From Asterias amurensis (Eukaryota > Echinodermata > Asteroidea > Forcipulatida > Asteriidae): DNA of 64,000 nucleotides. Positions 10,401 to 21,047 of the stretch are shown piece by piece. Below the pieces are notes generated by a model that was given only the letters and a program-made list of their open reading frames with translations, made no database searches and had not been told where the DNA came from. The first letter of the stretch is position 1, and the number at the start of each line of letters is the position of its first letter. The translations under genes and the position numbers were made by a program. The DNA lies in the NCBI RefSeq assembly GCF_032118995.1, contig NC_092650.1, positions 26,529,501 to 26,593,500 of the forward strand. Reading direction: 5' to 3'.

Positions 10401-13400
10401 CCAGCACCTTCAGGTAGCCTAGGAGTAACTAATGGTGAGAAATCACCCATTCTGCTGTGTGAGAAGAGGGAACAACCAGGTTGTATTATGGGTGAGTTTT
10501 GGCTGACAGCAAAGGTCAAACACTGTATCAGAGAGCAATGTTTTCAGCAAAGTCATGTAGAAGTGCTTAAGACAAAAATTATTTTTGTGAAATTGTTTTT
10601 CTTATCTCTCAAACACTACATCCTTTCAGCAAGTAATATTTTTAAGGTGAGCTTTCTAACATCATTATCAATAATATGTGTAAGTTTAAGGTAAATCTGT
10701 GCTTGTTTGTGTTTTGTGTCGTACCAAACTTCCCCAACCCTTTAAAGACTTTGGACACTAATGGTAATTGTCAAAGACTAGTTTTCTCACTTGGCGTTTC
10801 TCAATATAATAAGCATAAAATAACTAACCTGTGAAAATTTGAGCTAAATTGGTCATCAAAGTTGCGAGATAATATTGAAAGAAATAACACCCTTGTCCCA
10901 CAAAGTTGTGTGCTTTCAGATGCTTGATTTTGTGACCACAAAATCTAGTTCTAAGATCTCAAAATCAAATTCGTGGAAAATTACTTCTTTCTAGCAAACT
11001 ACGTTACTTAAGAGGGAGCAGTTTCTCACAATGTTTTGTCCTATCAACAGCTGTCCATTGCTTGTTACCGAGTAAGTTTTTGAGTAATTACCAATAGTGT
11101 TCAGTGCCTTTAAGAATGCATCTACACAGAACTAGTGAACTGATGGAGTTCTGTGCTCAGATGTGCCACCATAGACAACCCATGCAGTAGAATGGTTTCA
11201 AATGGTTGGTCAAAATGCCTGATAATGGTACCAAGAGTAGAAGGGTTAAATAAGGAAACAGGACAAACCTGCTCTGTGCCGTGGCAACTGTCTGCTGCTC
11301 CGCAACACTCTCCGCTGAAGATAACTCCATCGGTTGCTCGTCTGACGTTACCACATCACCATCACTGGCCGAGTCGCCCACTGTAGAATCTGGCATCCTT
11401 CTCATCAACCCAGGGCTGCCTACCCTCTGACTTGGAATGGATGCTGCCGACTCCTTACCCGTCCATGTGGAATCGGCTGCCTGCTTATTGGCTGAGGAGT
11501 GAATGGAATGATCCGAGAGGAGTGTTGCTTGTGCGGAGGGGGTGGGAGATGTGTTGATTACTGAACCAGACTGTGAATAAACCAAAAAGAAATGGAATAC
11601 AGGCTACTATAAGTTAACCCTCCTACTGTCTGACCTTTTAAAATTATCAAAGACAATTTTGCCAGCCTTGCATACTAAAAATAATAACCAGTTTTTGTAT
11701 AGCGCTTTTCAAACCCGGAGGGCGTAGTCATCCCTCAAACTGTCCATTCAATAATTATAATCAACTGCTGTTTTGAATGTCATCCAGCCATATTCATTTA
11801 TTTTTTTCATTTAATTTATTCTGCTTGTGAAGCAAAGAATTCGCAGAAAAGCAAACTTAATCGTTGTACTAGGCAAGAACCCCATGGAAAGAAGACAAGG
11901 AAGGAAGTTTTAGTTTTAGGTGTCAGGAGGAAAGCCCCAGAGAATTATCTCAGGGTACATGTAAACCCAAACAGTCAGGTAAAGAGTGAAAACCTAATCC
12001 ACGTAGTGCCCACGGCATGATTCAAACTGGTATCCTAGAGGTGAAAGGCAAGAAAAGTTACCACTTTGCCGACCTGACCATAATAATAATAATAACCGCA
12101 TTTCTATAGCGCCTAACACCTCCAAAAGAAAGTCTCTAAGCGCTCACATAACGGATGGTCAACTTGTTGAAAAATGTTTCAATAGCAAGAGGGTTCAACC
12201 TTTAAAAGTACACAAATTTTGTATTTCAACAATCAAATAAGTAAATCAACAAAAAATTCCAACCTGTTCATTTTCTGACTCATTTTCCTCTGGCTTCTGA
12301 TTCGAATCACCGGCCTCGTGTGACATATCACCAGCCTCCTCTGATACACCATCCGCATTGTTGTGAAAATCAACATCCTCCTCAGCTTCTTTATCAGCCT
12401 CAATCGACAAATCACCTGCCTCCTTGGCTACATCTCCATTGTCCTCTACCATATCACCAGCTTCATCTGACAAATCACCAGCGTCCTCGGCTATATCTCC
12501 AGTGTCCTTTGCCATATCACCAGCCTCATCTGACAAATCACCAGCCTCCTCGGCTATATCTCCAGTGTCCTTTGCCATATCACCAGCCTCATCTGACAAA
12601 TCACCAGCCTCCTCGGCTATATCTCCAGTGTCCTTTGCCATATCACCAGCCTCATCTGACAAATCACCAGCCTCCTCGGCTATATCTCCAGTGTCCTTTG
12701 CCATATCACCAGCCTCATCTGACAAACCACTGGCATCCTGGGCTACTTCACTCACCTCCACTGAGACACCACCGCGATCCACTGATGCCTCCTCATCCAT
12801 GACAGCCCCCTCCACATCATACTCCTCTTGCATCTCCTCCTCTTCTTCTTCATCTTCTTTTTCTTCTGCCTCCTCCTCCTCCTCCTCCTCCTCCGAGAAA
12901 CCTGGCATATTCCTCTCGCTCACTCCCCCTCTACCATCTCCAACTAGTTCCGATCTTTCATCCGTCTCCCCTTCTTGTCTCTGGGAGAGCCTTTCATGGA
13001 CCCCAGCAGCAAAGTCCTCGCTGCTGATTGGCTGTCTTTTCCTTAGCGTCGAGCGTTGTTTGGTAGCCAAGGTAGTCGTCTCCCCAATATAAGGTGATAA
13101 TGTGGTACTGTAATAAAAGAGAAATTAAAATTAATGTAAACCAACAAGTCTATAAAAATTGTACTCAAAATATAACATTCCTTTTCACTTAAAATACCTC
13201 TTACCTGATGACCATTCCACGTCAATATCGCCAACTGGGCCAATTTACATGGAGCTTTCTAAGAAGAAAAAGTGGCTCAGCGAAACAAAGTTGTTTCATC
13301 TTAAAACATAAGACTGCTGGACTTGTCTTGACTTTACAGGCTCATCACTAAAATCATTGGCCTTGGACCTGCGATCCATTGTAAAGAAACATGTTGCCTT

Positions 13401-15682
13401 GGATCAGTCCAGTTGGTCTTTGAAAAGCAGTTGTTACCGTTTGTTTTAAAATGCATTAGAAAGATATTTTAAAAGTTGAATATAATGATCCACACAAGTA
13501 TGACTTGAAATGGTGTGGTTTTCTTTTTACCTCGTCAACTAACACTGTCAGGCATTTTTGGCCGACCGTGTTAGTTTGCAAAGGAAAACCACGCAATTTC
13601 AAGGTAAGTTTGTGAACATCATTATATTCTACTTTTAAAATATCTTTCTAATCATATGCATTTCATAACAAACGGTTACAAACGCTTTTCAAAGACCAAA
13701 TCGGCAGATCAAAGGCAACATGTTCGGTAACTTTAGCCAGATCTTTCCCTTGCATCCAAGTTGTACATCCCACTATGCCCAGTAACAAACCTGTTGGAAC
13801 TTCTCTGAATGGCGTCCTCTACGTGAGGGAAAGCAACCGGCTGACGAGGCGTTGACCGTCTCGCATGGACTGCAGGAGTCTCAACAGGAGCTGAAAGATA
13901 TCAAGCAGTTGATAAGAGTAATAAATTATAGTCTTTATAAATAATAGTGGTCTCTTATAGAGCGCTCAGGTTCGTCAGGCATGACGCTCATGGCGCTGTA
14001 CAAGCAGTAGATAAAGCGCTTTATCTACAGGCATCTTAAAGTGCTTATCATTATACTTATTTCAACATAGGTTTATTAATTTTCTATTGGGTCACTGGCA
14101 GCGCATCGTTTTGTACACTAAGACATTGAAAAATCATTGTCATTTTTATTCTTTATGTAAATTTGGTGTATTCCTCAACGTTTTTCCCTATTTCCCTGAC
14201 AGGACAGCATGACATAATGAGGTATAGAACGCAGACCATAAATATTAAATTCTTACATCTAAACTGAAAGCTGCATACAATAGGTCAGTTAAGAATGATA
14301 AAAACACAGGAACTACACCGTAGTGTCTCTTAAATACGTTTTATCGGCAATGTTTTTCGATAGAATTTCAGTAAGCGCTTTGTGTTTAGTTTAGATGCTG
14401 TCCGGGAATACAAGTATACATGTAAACCAATGAGGAAAAACTAATTCTGCATAAAAAGCTAAAGGCGATGATTTTTTCCCTTGTCTTCGTCGTATTAACA
14501 AAATTGTGCTGCCAGCGACCAGGCAATGGCAGCAGTGTGCAACATTTGTGCGCATGGATCGGTCTTTAGGATCGGTCTATATGATACTCAGGCCTGTCAC
14601 TGCCGCGGTGCCCTTGAAATGATACAGTCAGAATTTATAATGTCCTCATGGGGTGCTCTTTACCAAGGAGAAAATACCTTGGTGCCCTTGCCCTTTCAAA
14701 AACAAAGCATACAAACCTGGGCCCAATTTCAAAGAGCTGCTTAGCACACAAATTTGCTTAGCATGACATTTCTTCCGGGATAAAACCAGGATTACCAACC
14801 AAATTGTCATTTGTTGCATATTGCTTGATACGTATTTAGATGTTGTTTGCTTATCCTAAAAATTATGTGGAAATTTGGTTGGTATTCCTGTTTTTATCGA
14901 GGAAGGAATTTCATGCTTAGCAAAATTTTGTGCTTAGCAGCTCTATGAAATTGGGCCCTGGGCTGTGCACGCCATACACCATACACAGGAAGAGGTTTTC
15001 AACAAAGTGACTTACCAACTTGTACGAGACCTCTTATAAGCGTCCTTGGGGTCATGTCAACCTCTGGGAAAGCCACATTATCCACTCTTGTAGACCGCCT
15101 CTTCGCTGATGACCGTTGGAGAGTACTTGAGGTAGACGATGTCGTCTGCACATTAGGAGGGTTTGGGCGCCCTCGCTTGGCGGGAGATTGCTGTTCCACC
15201 TCAGTGTTCTGCAACAAACCTTGAATCTGATATTCGAAAGAAATAACAAAATGCGTTTGGAGATTTTATTGTATTTCACAAGCCAAACTTGTGACACATA
15301 TTCACAATGATACATAACATTGTAAAAGTACATGTAAGAAGGTTAACAAAATTGTATTTTGTAAATTGTTCCAATTTGGCATGTGGCTGCTTATATGACA
15401 ATTTTGTAAACCATTCTACAATGTATAATACTCTTGAGAGGTGATTATTTGACTAAATTCAAACGATTTTTAAACCAGAAATCTTACCAAAGTACGGGGG
15501 GTGAGATCGCTGATTGAGCGAGGTCGTTTTGTCTCTTCCTTCTTGAGTTGATTAATCCTGCTGGTGGTGTTTGATCGTCTCTTCCGTGATCTCGCAGCCA
15601 GACCTGCACTTTTACTAGTGCTACTCACTTCTAAGAGTCCTTTGATTAGGGTACGAGGTGTGATGTCTTCTTCAGACGCCAT
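7285..15682 (-). CDS. CENPT: Centromere protein T (CENP-T), nine exons, 715 aa
   Basis: CENP-T links centromeric chromatin (as CENP-T/W/S/X) to the outer-kinetochore NDC80 and MIS12 complexes. Coding exons, 5' to 3': 15682-15488, 15208-15016, 13890-13791, 13107-12264, 11570-11269, 10454-10341, 9825-9661, 8536-8432, 7414-7285. All are GT/AG and phase-consistent. The N-terminus has three TPRTL motifs (residues 8, 61, 118), matching the CDK-regulated NDC80-binding motifs of vertebrate CENP-T. The middle is disordered, with a Glu-run (about 233-266) and a 21-residue acidic repeat (about 285-395). The C-terminal histone fold (about 610-700) has LPSSLTKSILTHFSKARLS, FFKRLSNDLTAYSHHARRQT and DVELLMRRQGLV, then the family's LIEKYLPLEYRKELIP extension. 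Human CENP-T is about 561 aa; the extra length is the repeat region. The gene faces RBFA tail-to-tail and appears intact. Confidence 0.93.
7668..7850. mobile_element. MITE with terminal inverted repeats carrying TGACGTCA
   Basis: Ends ATAGACCTTATGCATTGACG on the left and the near-reverse complement on the right (CATGTGTATAAGGTCTATAG). Each arm carries the palindrome TGACGTCA (7685-7692 and 7822-7829), the consensus CRE site. No coding capacity. In CENP-T intron 8. Confidence 0.7.
7921..8035 (-). mobile_element. tRNA-derived SINE, family G fragment
   Basis: Shares GGTGGAAGG..GAG, the diverged B box and the GGGAAAGCC/CAGCGAAAACCCACAC body with the copies at 4033 and 11912. Confidence 0.5.
8176..8245 (+). 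mobile_element. Non-LTR retroelement 3' tail (short)
   Basis: CAGCGCCTTGAGTACC, then CTGTATAAGACTTTG and a short ATT-rich run resemble the 3' ends of CR1/L2-like elements or the SINEs that borrow them. Fragment only. Confidence 0.35.
8432..8536 (-). CDS. CENPT: CENP-T exon 8, histone-fold helix 2-3 (residues 638-672)
   Basis: Acceptor CTTTGTATAG, donor GAGAAG|GTAGAC. Encodes AEAFFKRLSNDLTAYSHHA and RRQTIEQGDVELLMR. Too short to stand out as an open frame; found by phase and family similarity. Confidence 0.9.
8595..8935. repeat. 173-bp tandem duplication in CENP-T intron 7
   Basis: A unit beginning CCAGGAACTTTTCTGCAGAA occurs at 8601 and 8774, with over 140 bp nearly identical. Two copies only. 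It lies between histone-fold exons 7 and 8 and touches no exon. Confidence 0.85.
9115..9497 (-). mobile_element. Family A element, full length
   Basis: TTAAAGCCAGTGGACACTATT at one end and AATAGTGTCCACTGCCTCTAA at the other, about 383 bp. In CENP-T intron 7. Confidence 0.85.
9661..9825 (-). CDS. CENPT: CENP-T exon 7, histone-fold helix 1 (residues 583-637)
   Basis: Acceptor TATGTTTTCAG, donor AAAAGG|GTAAGA. Encodes LPSSLTKSILTHFSKARLSK and DALAAAEK, matching the first histone-fold helix and the start of helix 2 in CENP-T. Confidence 0.9.
9928..10025 (+). mobile_element. tRNA-derived SINE (GGGTTCAAGTCCC B box)
   Basis: ACTAGCCATTAAGAGCATCGG resembles a tRNA A-box/D-arm region. GTGGGTTCAAGTCCCAGTCG is a clear B box. 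Related copies at about 40281 and 40850. The anticodon arm does not fold as a functional tRNA. Confidence 0.55.
10341..10454 (-). CDS. CENPT: CENP-T exon 6 (residues 545-582), alternative acceptor possible
   Basis: Preferred acceptor CCTCTTCTCACACAG gives a start at 10454. A second in-frame AG (TTTGCTGTCAG) would start the exon at 10502 and add 16 residues. Both preserve phase. The donor is AACAG|GTTGGT. Encodes proline-rich linker with SPLVTPRLPEG. Confidence 0.72.
10550..10740 (-). mobile_element. Half copy of palindromic element family I
   Basis: Shares GCTTTCTAACATCATTATCA and GTAAATCTGTG with the right half of the palindromic element at 35468-35852. The left arm is missing. Confidence 0.5.
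10741..11113 (-). mobile_element. Family A element
   Basis: Starts TTTAAAGACTTTGGACACTAA and ends CCAATAGTGTTCAGTGCCTTTAA, moderately diverged. Lies in CENP-T intron 5, about 155 bp from exon 5. Confidence 0.8.
11269..11570 (-). CDS. CENPT: CENP-T exon 5 (residues 445-544)
   Basis: Acceptor GTTTATTCACAG, donor GAGCAG|GTTTGT. Low-complexity Ser/Thr-rich segment with SVINTSPTPSAQ; no fold recognised. Phase links it to both neighbours. Confidence 0.78.
11912..12060 (-). mobile_element. tRNA-derived SINE, family G copy 3
   Basis: Shares AGGAAAGCCCCAGAGAATTA and the diverged B box with the copy at 4033. In CENP-T intron 4. Confidence 0.55.
12079..12152 (-). mobile_element. Non-LTR retroelement or SINE 3' tail
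   Basis: On the minus strand, GAGCGCTTAGAGAC and GGCGCTATAGAAATGCGG are followed by (TTA)n, the usual form of a CR1/L2-type 3' end. Similar short tails lie near 11681 and 13935. Confidence 0.45.
12264..13107 (-). CDS. CENPT: CENP-T exon 4, acidic repeat exon (residues 163-444)
   Basis: An 844-base exon from acceptor TTTTATTACAG to donor GAACAG|GTTGGA. Contains a Glu-run and five or six tandem 63-bp units. The opposite strand is also open but is a shadow. Confidence 0.83.
12411..12747 (-). repeat. 63-bp in-frame coding minisatellite in CENP-T exon 4
   Basis: Units start at about 12411, 12474, 12537, 12600, 12663 and 12726. The central units are almost identical; the outer ones are diverged. 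On the coding strand each encodes 21 residues around DLSDEAGDMAKDTGDIAE. Because 63 is a multiple of three, copy-number change keeps the frame. Confidence 0.92.
13381..13734. mobile_element. Foldback element, family B copy 2
   Basis: Arms start CATGTTGCCTTGGATCAGTC and end with the complement AAAGGCAACATG. The centre reads GGCATTTTTGGCC. In CENP-T intron 3. Confidence 0.75.
13791..13890 (-). CDS. CENPT: CENP-T exon 3 (residues 130-162)
   Basis: Acceptor TATCTTTCAG, donor AACAG|GTTTGT. Encodes ETPAVHARRSTPRQPVAFP and VEDAIQRSS, an echo of exon 2. Confidence 0.75.
13935..14045 (-). mobile_element. Diverged retroelement tail
   Basis: GCGCCATGAGCGTCATGCC and GAGCGCTCTATAAGAGACC on the minus strand, then a degenerate ATT run, resemble the short tail at 12079. 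Low information. Confidence 0.3.
14589..14705. repeat. Family F repeat fragment
   Basis: Contains CAGGCCTGTCACTGCCGCGG and CCAAGGAGAAAATACCTTGG, features shared with 32434-32594 and 42080-42254. Adjoins the palindromic family E element. Confidence 0.5.
14718..14959. mobile_element. Palindromic MITE, family E (best copy)
   Basis: Starts GGGCCCAATTTCAAAGAGCTG and ends CAGCTCTATGAAATTGGGCCC. The arms pair for most of the 240 bp (CTTAGCA / TGCTAAG; AACCAAATT / AATTTGGTT). In CENP-T intron 2. Other copies at 21048, 23337, 30426, 37440 and 48836. Confidence 0.75.
15016..15208 (-). CDS. CENPT: CENP-T exon 2 (residues 66-129)
   Basis: Acceptor GGTTTGTTGCAG, donor GTTG|GTAAGT. Encodes a Ser/Thr-rich segment, an RRST...VAFPEVD block and the third motif TPRTLIRGLVQV. 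Confidence 0.87.
15488..15682 (-). CDS. CENPT: CENP-T exon 1 (residues 1-65)
   Basis: Starts at the ATG at 15682 (MASEEDITPRTLIKGLLEV) and ends at donor ACTTTG|GTAAGA, phase 0, immediately after the second TPRTL. A basic stretch (ARSRKRRSN) lies between the motifs. Confidence 0.85.
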
Positions 15683-18654
15683 CGTGATGCAAGATCAGTG
15701 GCTACACACATCCAACGGAGAGACAACCAAGAATGAGAAAGCTTTTTGGGGGCTAGGAAATCCTAGTGGTCAAATAAAAAAACAATTGTCAAAAGAAGTC
15801 TATTTTGCAATATAATTGATTTAAACAAATAAATAAACAAATAAATTTAAAAAAAAATTATTTTTGTTGAAGACGAAGTATTGTTGCAATGGTATTGAAA
15901 TTATCACAATTGACAATTCATTCATAATCATAGTACAATAGTACTAGTAGTAGTCTAGTTGATAACCCTTCAGATTTGATATGAACAGTCTGATTTTTAA
16001 CATCGCTGTTGCCGTAACTGAAAAGTGTTGACTGGTCTCAGTTCCCTTTTTATTGCTAATAAAACTACAAAAACAATAATTATATGCCTCTCTCAATCAA
16101 AAGAAAACGAATAAAAAAATCATTAATTAATTTAAGATAAGTTTTCTGACAAAAAATAGTGGGGGTAAGTTCCAGTTTGCGTTATTACTTAAAAAGCCAT
16201 TATACACTTTTGGTACAGAAAAGAACAAAAGTTCGGAGATTTATTAATAACTTACAGGGTTTACAGAAGGCAATGGTGAAAGACTTCTCTTGAAATCTTA
16301 TTCCATGAAATGCTTTACTTTTTGAGAAAACATTAAAACAATATCAATTCTCGATAGCGAGAATTACGGATTTATTTTAAACACATGTCATGACAGCGAA
16401 ACGTGTGGAAACAAGAGTGGGTTTTCCCATTATTTTCTTCCGACTACGATGACTGATTGAGCCTAAATTTTCACAGGTTTGTTATTTTATACATAAGTTG
16501 TGATACATGAAGTGTGGGACTTGGACAATATTGCTTACCGAAAGTATATAATGACTTTAATAATGAACTTTACAGAGATGCCAAGTCCAGAGGTCAGCTA
16601 TGCATGAGATTTTTCACAGCTCACCACCCCCCCCCCCCCAATTTTAGCTGAACCTGCTGGGAGAGCAAAAGCGTGCGCAATCTGCGAATTTGCGCTCTGT
16701 TTGTACGACAGCTCAAGTTGATGATTCTGATAAACTGCGTGCAATCTGAAGATTTTGCAAACATTGTAGATTGCGTCTTTTTTACACACGAGCGTGATTT
16801 GGCAATGCATTGTCGTTTATTTTTATTTATTTTTTAACGGTCTGGCCCCAATGCGTGAGAAAATGGTTGCTGTGCGTGTGAGCGTGAGACAGAGCCCAAA
16901 TGCGTGAGTCTCACGCCTAATGCGTGAGACTTGGTAGGTCTGACTTTATACTTCACTTGTCTCCTTTTTTTTTACCTTTACAAACATATAATTTATAAAA
17001 AACAGGAAGTCTTACAAGTAGAACAGTTAACTTTAGTTAAGGAGTTAGTAGTTACGTTTCAAAGATGTGTGATGTGTTGTTACATTTACAACAGTAATGT
17101 TGACGTCCGACGAAAAAACAAGTGGACAAATGAATTTGAGTTTGACAGTCCGACTACTTCGAGTTCGAAATCGATCATATGATTAGGCCTATCTAGTATC
17201 CTATTATATTATTTATATTATAAACAAACTAAAACTTAAAAATAAAAGGCACCTAAAAGTAGTAGCCTAATACTAAATAGTGTATATAAAGTCTGTATTA
17301 CTACACACCTGTGAATCACAGTGTGATTGTGACATTTATATAGCCCCCATTGGCCATTGCCATGCCCATTTTAGTTGTTACGTTATCGCAACTACATGTA
17401 CCATTGCCATAGTATTGTCAAAAAATGTCAATACAATAATTTTGCTGTGCAAAATGACAAGACACACGGCGTTCGCAGACGGTCGAGATGGGCCTCATAT
17501 CGACTTTACTACACTACAGTGGTCACATCACAGTCAAACTGAATGAGACTGAGAGCAGAGTTATCCGTTAATAGTTTCTAAACCGTCCATGGAGCTATAA
17601 AACCCAGCTCATGTTTTGTCTGCATGGCATGCAGCAGAACGACCAGCAGCAGCTAAACATAGGCCTACTGGCATTAGTTTCTTACCTGTATTCTCGGGTG
17701 AAATTGCAGGATATTAATGTAGAACTTTCGTAGCAAAATTAATTGAAATCTTGTGTATTTTGTAGTATTTATTTATGTTAGCGCCCTCTCTTGTTGAGAT
17801 TGTTTGGGCTGCGCCTTTTTCCCGCGCCGAATGGGACGTTCAATGAATATTATTAATTTGCGCAAAACAATAAAGTTCTTGCGCAGTTTCCACCAATCAG
17901 TCATGAGTAGACAATCGAGGAGGGGCGAAGACACAATGATCAGTTAGCAATCTCTGATCCAAATGTTTATAGTAGATTTTTTTTATCCAAATCGTTAAAT
18001 TACTTCAAAGGAAATCCTTTCTCAAAAGAGTTTAAACAGCAACAGTAAATTGTTATGGTCAGTATTTACCAAAACTTTCGGTAAATGGATGACCATTAAA
18101 AAAAATCAGAACTTCCAAATACGTTTTTATTTCTTGAGGATATAGGTTTTTTTTTTTCTTAGGAAATGGGTTGCTTGTTTCTTTGCAAATGAAATTCAAG
18201 GCCTACAGTGTATCACACAATGTTCCAGATGCTTGTCACAATGATGTTGAAAGCTGTGCATATTATAGTGTTGATGATATAATCAACACTATACGGACAC
18301 AACCATTTTTAAATCTCTTTTTTGGTAGGAGTGGTCTTATTTGTTTGTTTAAAGAAAGATAAATAAAACAAATTTAAAAAAAAAAAAGGCCTAGATGCAC
18401 CCCACTGGATCTAGTAAGGAACGTTTTTTCTTAACGGAGAACCCTTACAGCCCTAAAACTTTCATCCATTAAATTTTAATATCCAGGGGTTATATCCATG
18501 AAACTTTTGCCGCCTTTAATTGTTTATTTAAAAAAAGAAAATTATATTTGTTTGTTATTTTGTAAAAATGTTGTTCGTTTCATTTGTTATCAATACATAC
18601 CTGATTATCTTTTGCTAGAAAAAGACATGCAAAATACTAAATTAGCAGCAAACA
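15683..18654. other. CENP-T upstream region, no gene seen
   Basis: Expected to contain the CENP-T promoter and 5' UTR, but no element is identifiable. Holds AT-rich unique DNA, a C-run near 16628, a diverged family A-like element at 16196-16555 and a repeated GCGTGAG word near 16853-16927. No splice-paired frames were found. Confidence 0.45.
16196..16555 (+). mobile_element. Diverged family A-like element
   Basis: Retains ACACTTTTGGTA near the start, an inner inverted repeat TTCTCGATAGCGAGAA and the TTTTCACAGGTTTGTTATTTT signature, but has lost the canonical ends. Confidence 0.5.
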
Positions 18655-18785
18655 AACTAAGGCAGTTTTCCAAAATAAAGTGCACCTCCTTGAGGGCAAT
18701 AAACATTTCTCCTAGAACACTTCAAGGGGCATCAAGGCAATCCCAGAGGCCACAGGGGCAATTACTGTCTGTGTGAAGAATCAGG
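18655..18785. repeat. Family F repeat
   Basis: Contains AGTGCACCTCCTTGAGGGCAA, AAGGGGCATCAAGGCAATCC and GTGAAGAATCAGGCC, shared with the copies at 32434 and 42080. It abuts the truncated LINE. Confidence 0.55.
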
Positions 18786-19162
<377 letters not shown>

Positions 19163-19545
19163 AGGATCACTGTCAGACAGCACATTGTATCACACAACAA
19201 ACTCAAACCAAAAACCACAAATAACTGTTGGTCCAACTACGTTTATTATTTTTTACAACATGCTTTGTTCTCAACAACATGTACTTGCAGAAATGTGTCT
19301 TTACTTTCTAGTTCAGCACTCAAATAACTTACATTTCAAACAAAAAGTACACTTTTATTTCTAAATAGATATCCCGCTGCCTAACAAAAAAGCAAGGTTA
19401 CTTCTGAAACATAATACCATAAACTTTAAAATACTAAGAGAAAACAAACACTGACTTGAAACTTACCCTGGTGACAAAGACAATGAATTTGTGACAAAAT
19501 ACAACAACATCATCCTATGCCTGATACTCAACTGTTAATCAACTA

Positions 19546-19934
19546 TTAAAGGCAGTGGACACTATTGGTAGTTACTAAAAAAAAAAAATTTGTAGCAAGA
19601 AAACTTTCTTGGAAACAAGCAATGGAGAGCTGTTGATAGTATAAAACATTGTGAGAAAAGGCTCCCTCTGAAGTAACAGAGTTTTCTAGAAAGCAGTAAT
19701 TTTCCACAAAATTGATTTTGAGACCTCAGAATTACATTTTGAGGTCTGGAATTCAAGCATCTGAAAGCACACAACTCCGAGTGACAAGGGTGTTTTTTCT
19801 TTCAGTTATCTCGCAACTTAGACAACCAATTGAGCTCAAATTTTCACACGTTTGTTATTTTATGCCTTATGTTGAGATACACCAAGTGAGAAGACTGGTC
19901 TTTGACAATTACCAATAGTGTCCAGTGTCTTTAA
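19546..19934 (+). mobile_element. Family A element, full length
   Basis: TTAAAGGCAGTGGACACTATT at the start and AATAGTGTCCAGTGTCTTTAA at the end, 389 bp. Intergenic. Confidence 0.88.
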
Positions 19935-21047
19935 GGCCATAAGCGTATTCATCAAAATGTTGCTTCGCACATAAATATCTAGTATATATTACCAGCCAAA
20001 AAGCCACATAATTCAACTTGCTGCAACTGGTGTGATGTCCCACAGGCAAATAAATTTATTTTGTACAAGTATTTTCAGCCTAAAAAGCTGCATAAAAAAA
20101 TAATTAGGCCAAGAATTGTTTTTCTTCTCGCTAACAGTTGAGTATCTCCTTGAATCAGCCTGACTGGTCAAACTGGTGGTTGGGGTCAGGGTTCATCCAA
20201 GATGGAACCCCCCCCCCCTCGCCAAATGCTGTTCAGTCCTGCAAATAAATACTACAATTTCCCCCTCTTTTCTGACAATTTTTTCCAAACAAAATAAACA
20301 TTTTCATACAAACATTTCTTTCTGTTATCAAATATTTTGACAATCCACTTCTGAGAAACCAACAAAACTCCACAACCAACGCCTCCTCCCCAAATAAATA
20401 GTTTCTTTCCAATAAACTTAATTGGGGTTTTTTCTTTCTAAAAAAGGAAGATTGGAGTGAGTCACCAAGTGCACATACCATTCAAATAAATAAAATTCCC
20501 TATTTAAATTTTCTTTAAAACGTCTTCATTTTAAAACACCGACAACAAAAAACATTGAATATAATGACATTGGTTCGTTGCAACTTTCTGTAGCTTAACT
20601 AATTAGCTAACTGTTTAATTACAAGTTAAAAGAACCACTCCCAGTGTATAGAACAGCAATAGCCCGGCATGCTTTATGTACAAAGCTCATCGTCTTAAAC
20701 CTTGGTTAATCAACTAGTTATCAAAATTAATTTAACAAACTAATACTCTAACTAACAACAGTTAGTTTAGTTTAAAAAATAATCCAATATTACAAAAGAG
20801 TTGGGCATTATAATACATTGATAGAGTTCGAGTTAGAGTTCACCAAAATGAAAATGGGGCACCAGTTCGAAAAATAGCAATATTATAAAATCTTGAGACT
20901 GATGTTTGCAGTGACAATGGGGTCCAGTTTCTTTGTATTGCCTACCACACAACCATGCTCCTAAAAGAACCCTGCAAAGCAATAACTTCTGTGGGCCGTA
21001 AGCTCAGAATTCTGCGTAAAGCATCATCAAGAAATTGGATCCGGGAA

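Noticed and set aside
12320..13092. Long plus-strand open frames rich in Ser, Pro and Thr opposite CENP-T exon 4
   Set aside because: They are the complement of the acidic repeat exon; repeats of 63 bp stay open in several frames.
13205..13275. Possible extra CENP-T exon on the minus strand (good acceptor TTTTTCTTCTTAG and donor CATCAG|GTAAGA)
   Set aside because: The frame that would join exon 4 contains a stop, and the open frame shifts exon 4 out of its acidic frame. Exon 3 joins exon 4 directly in phase.
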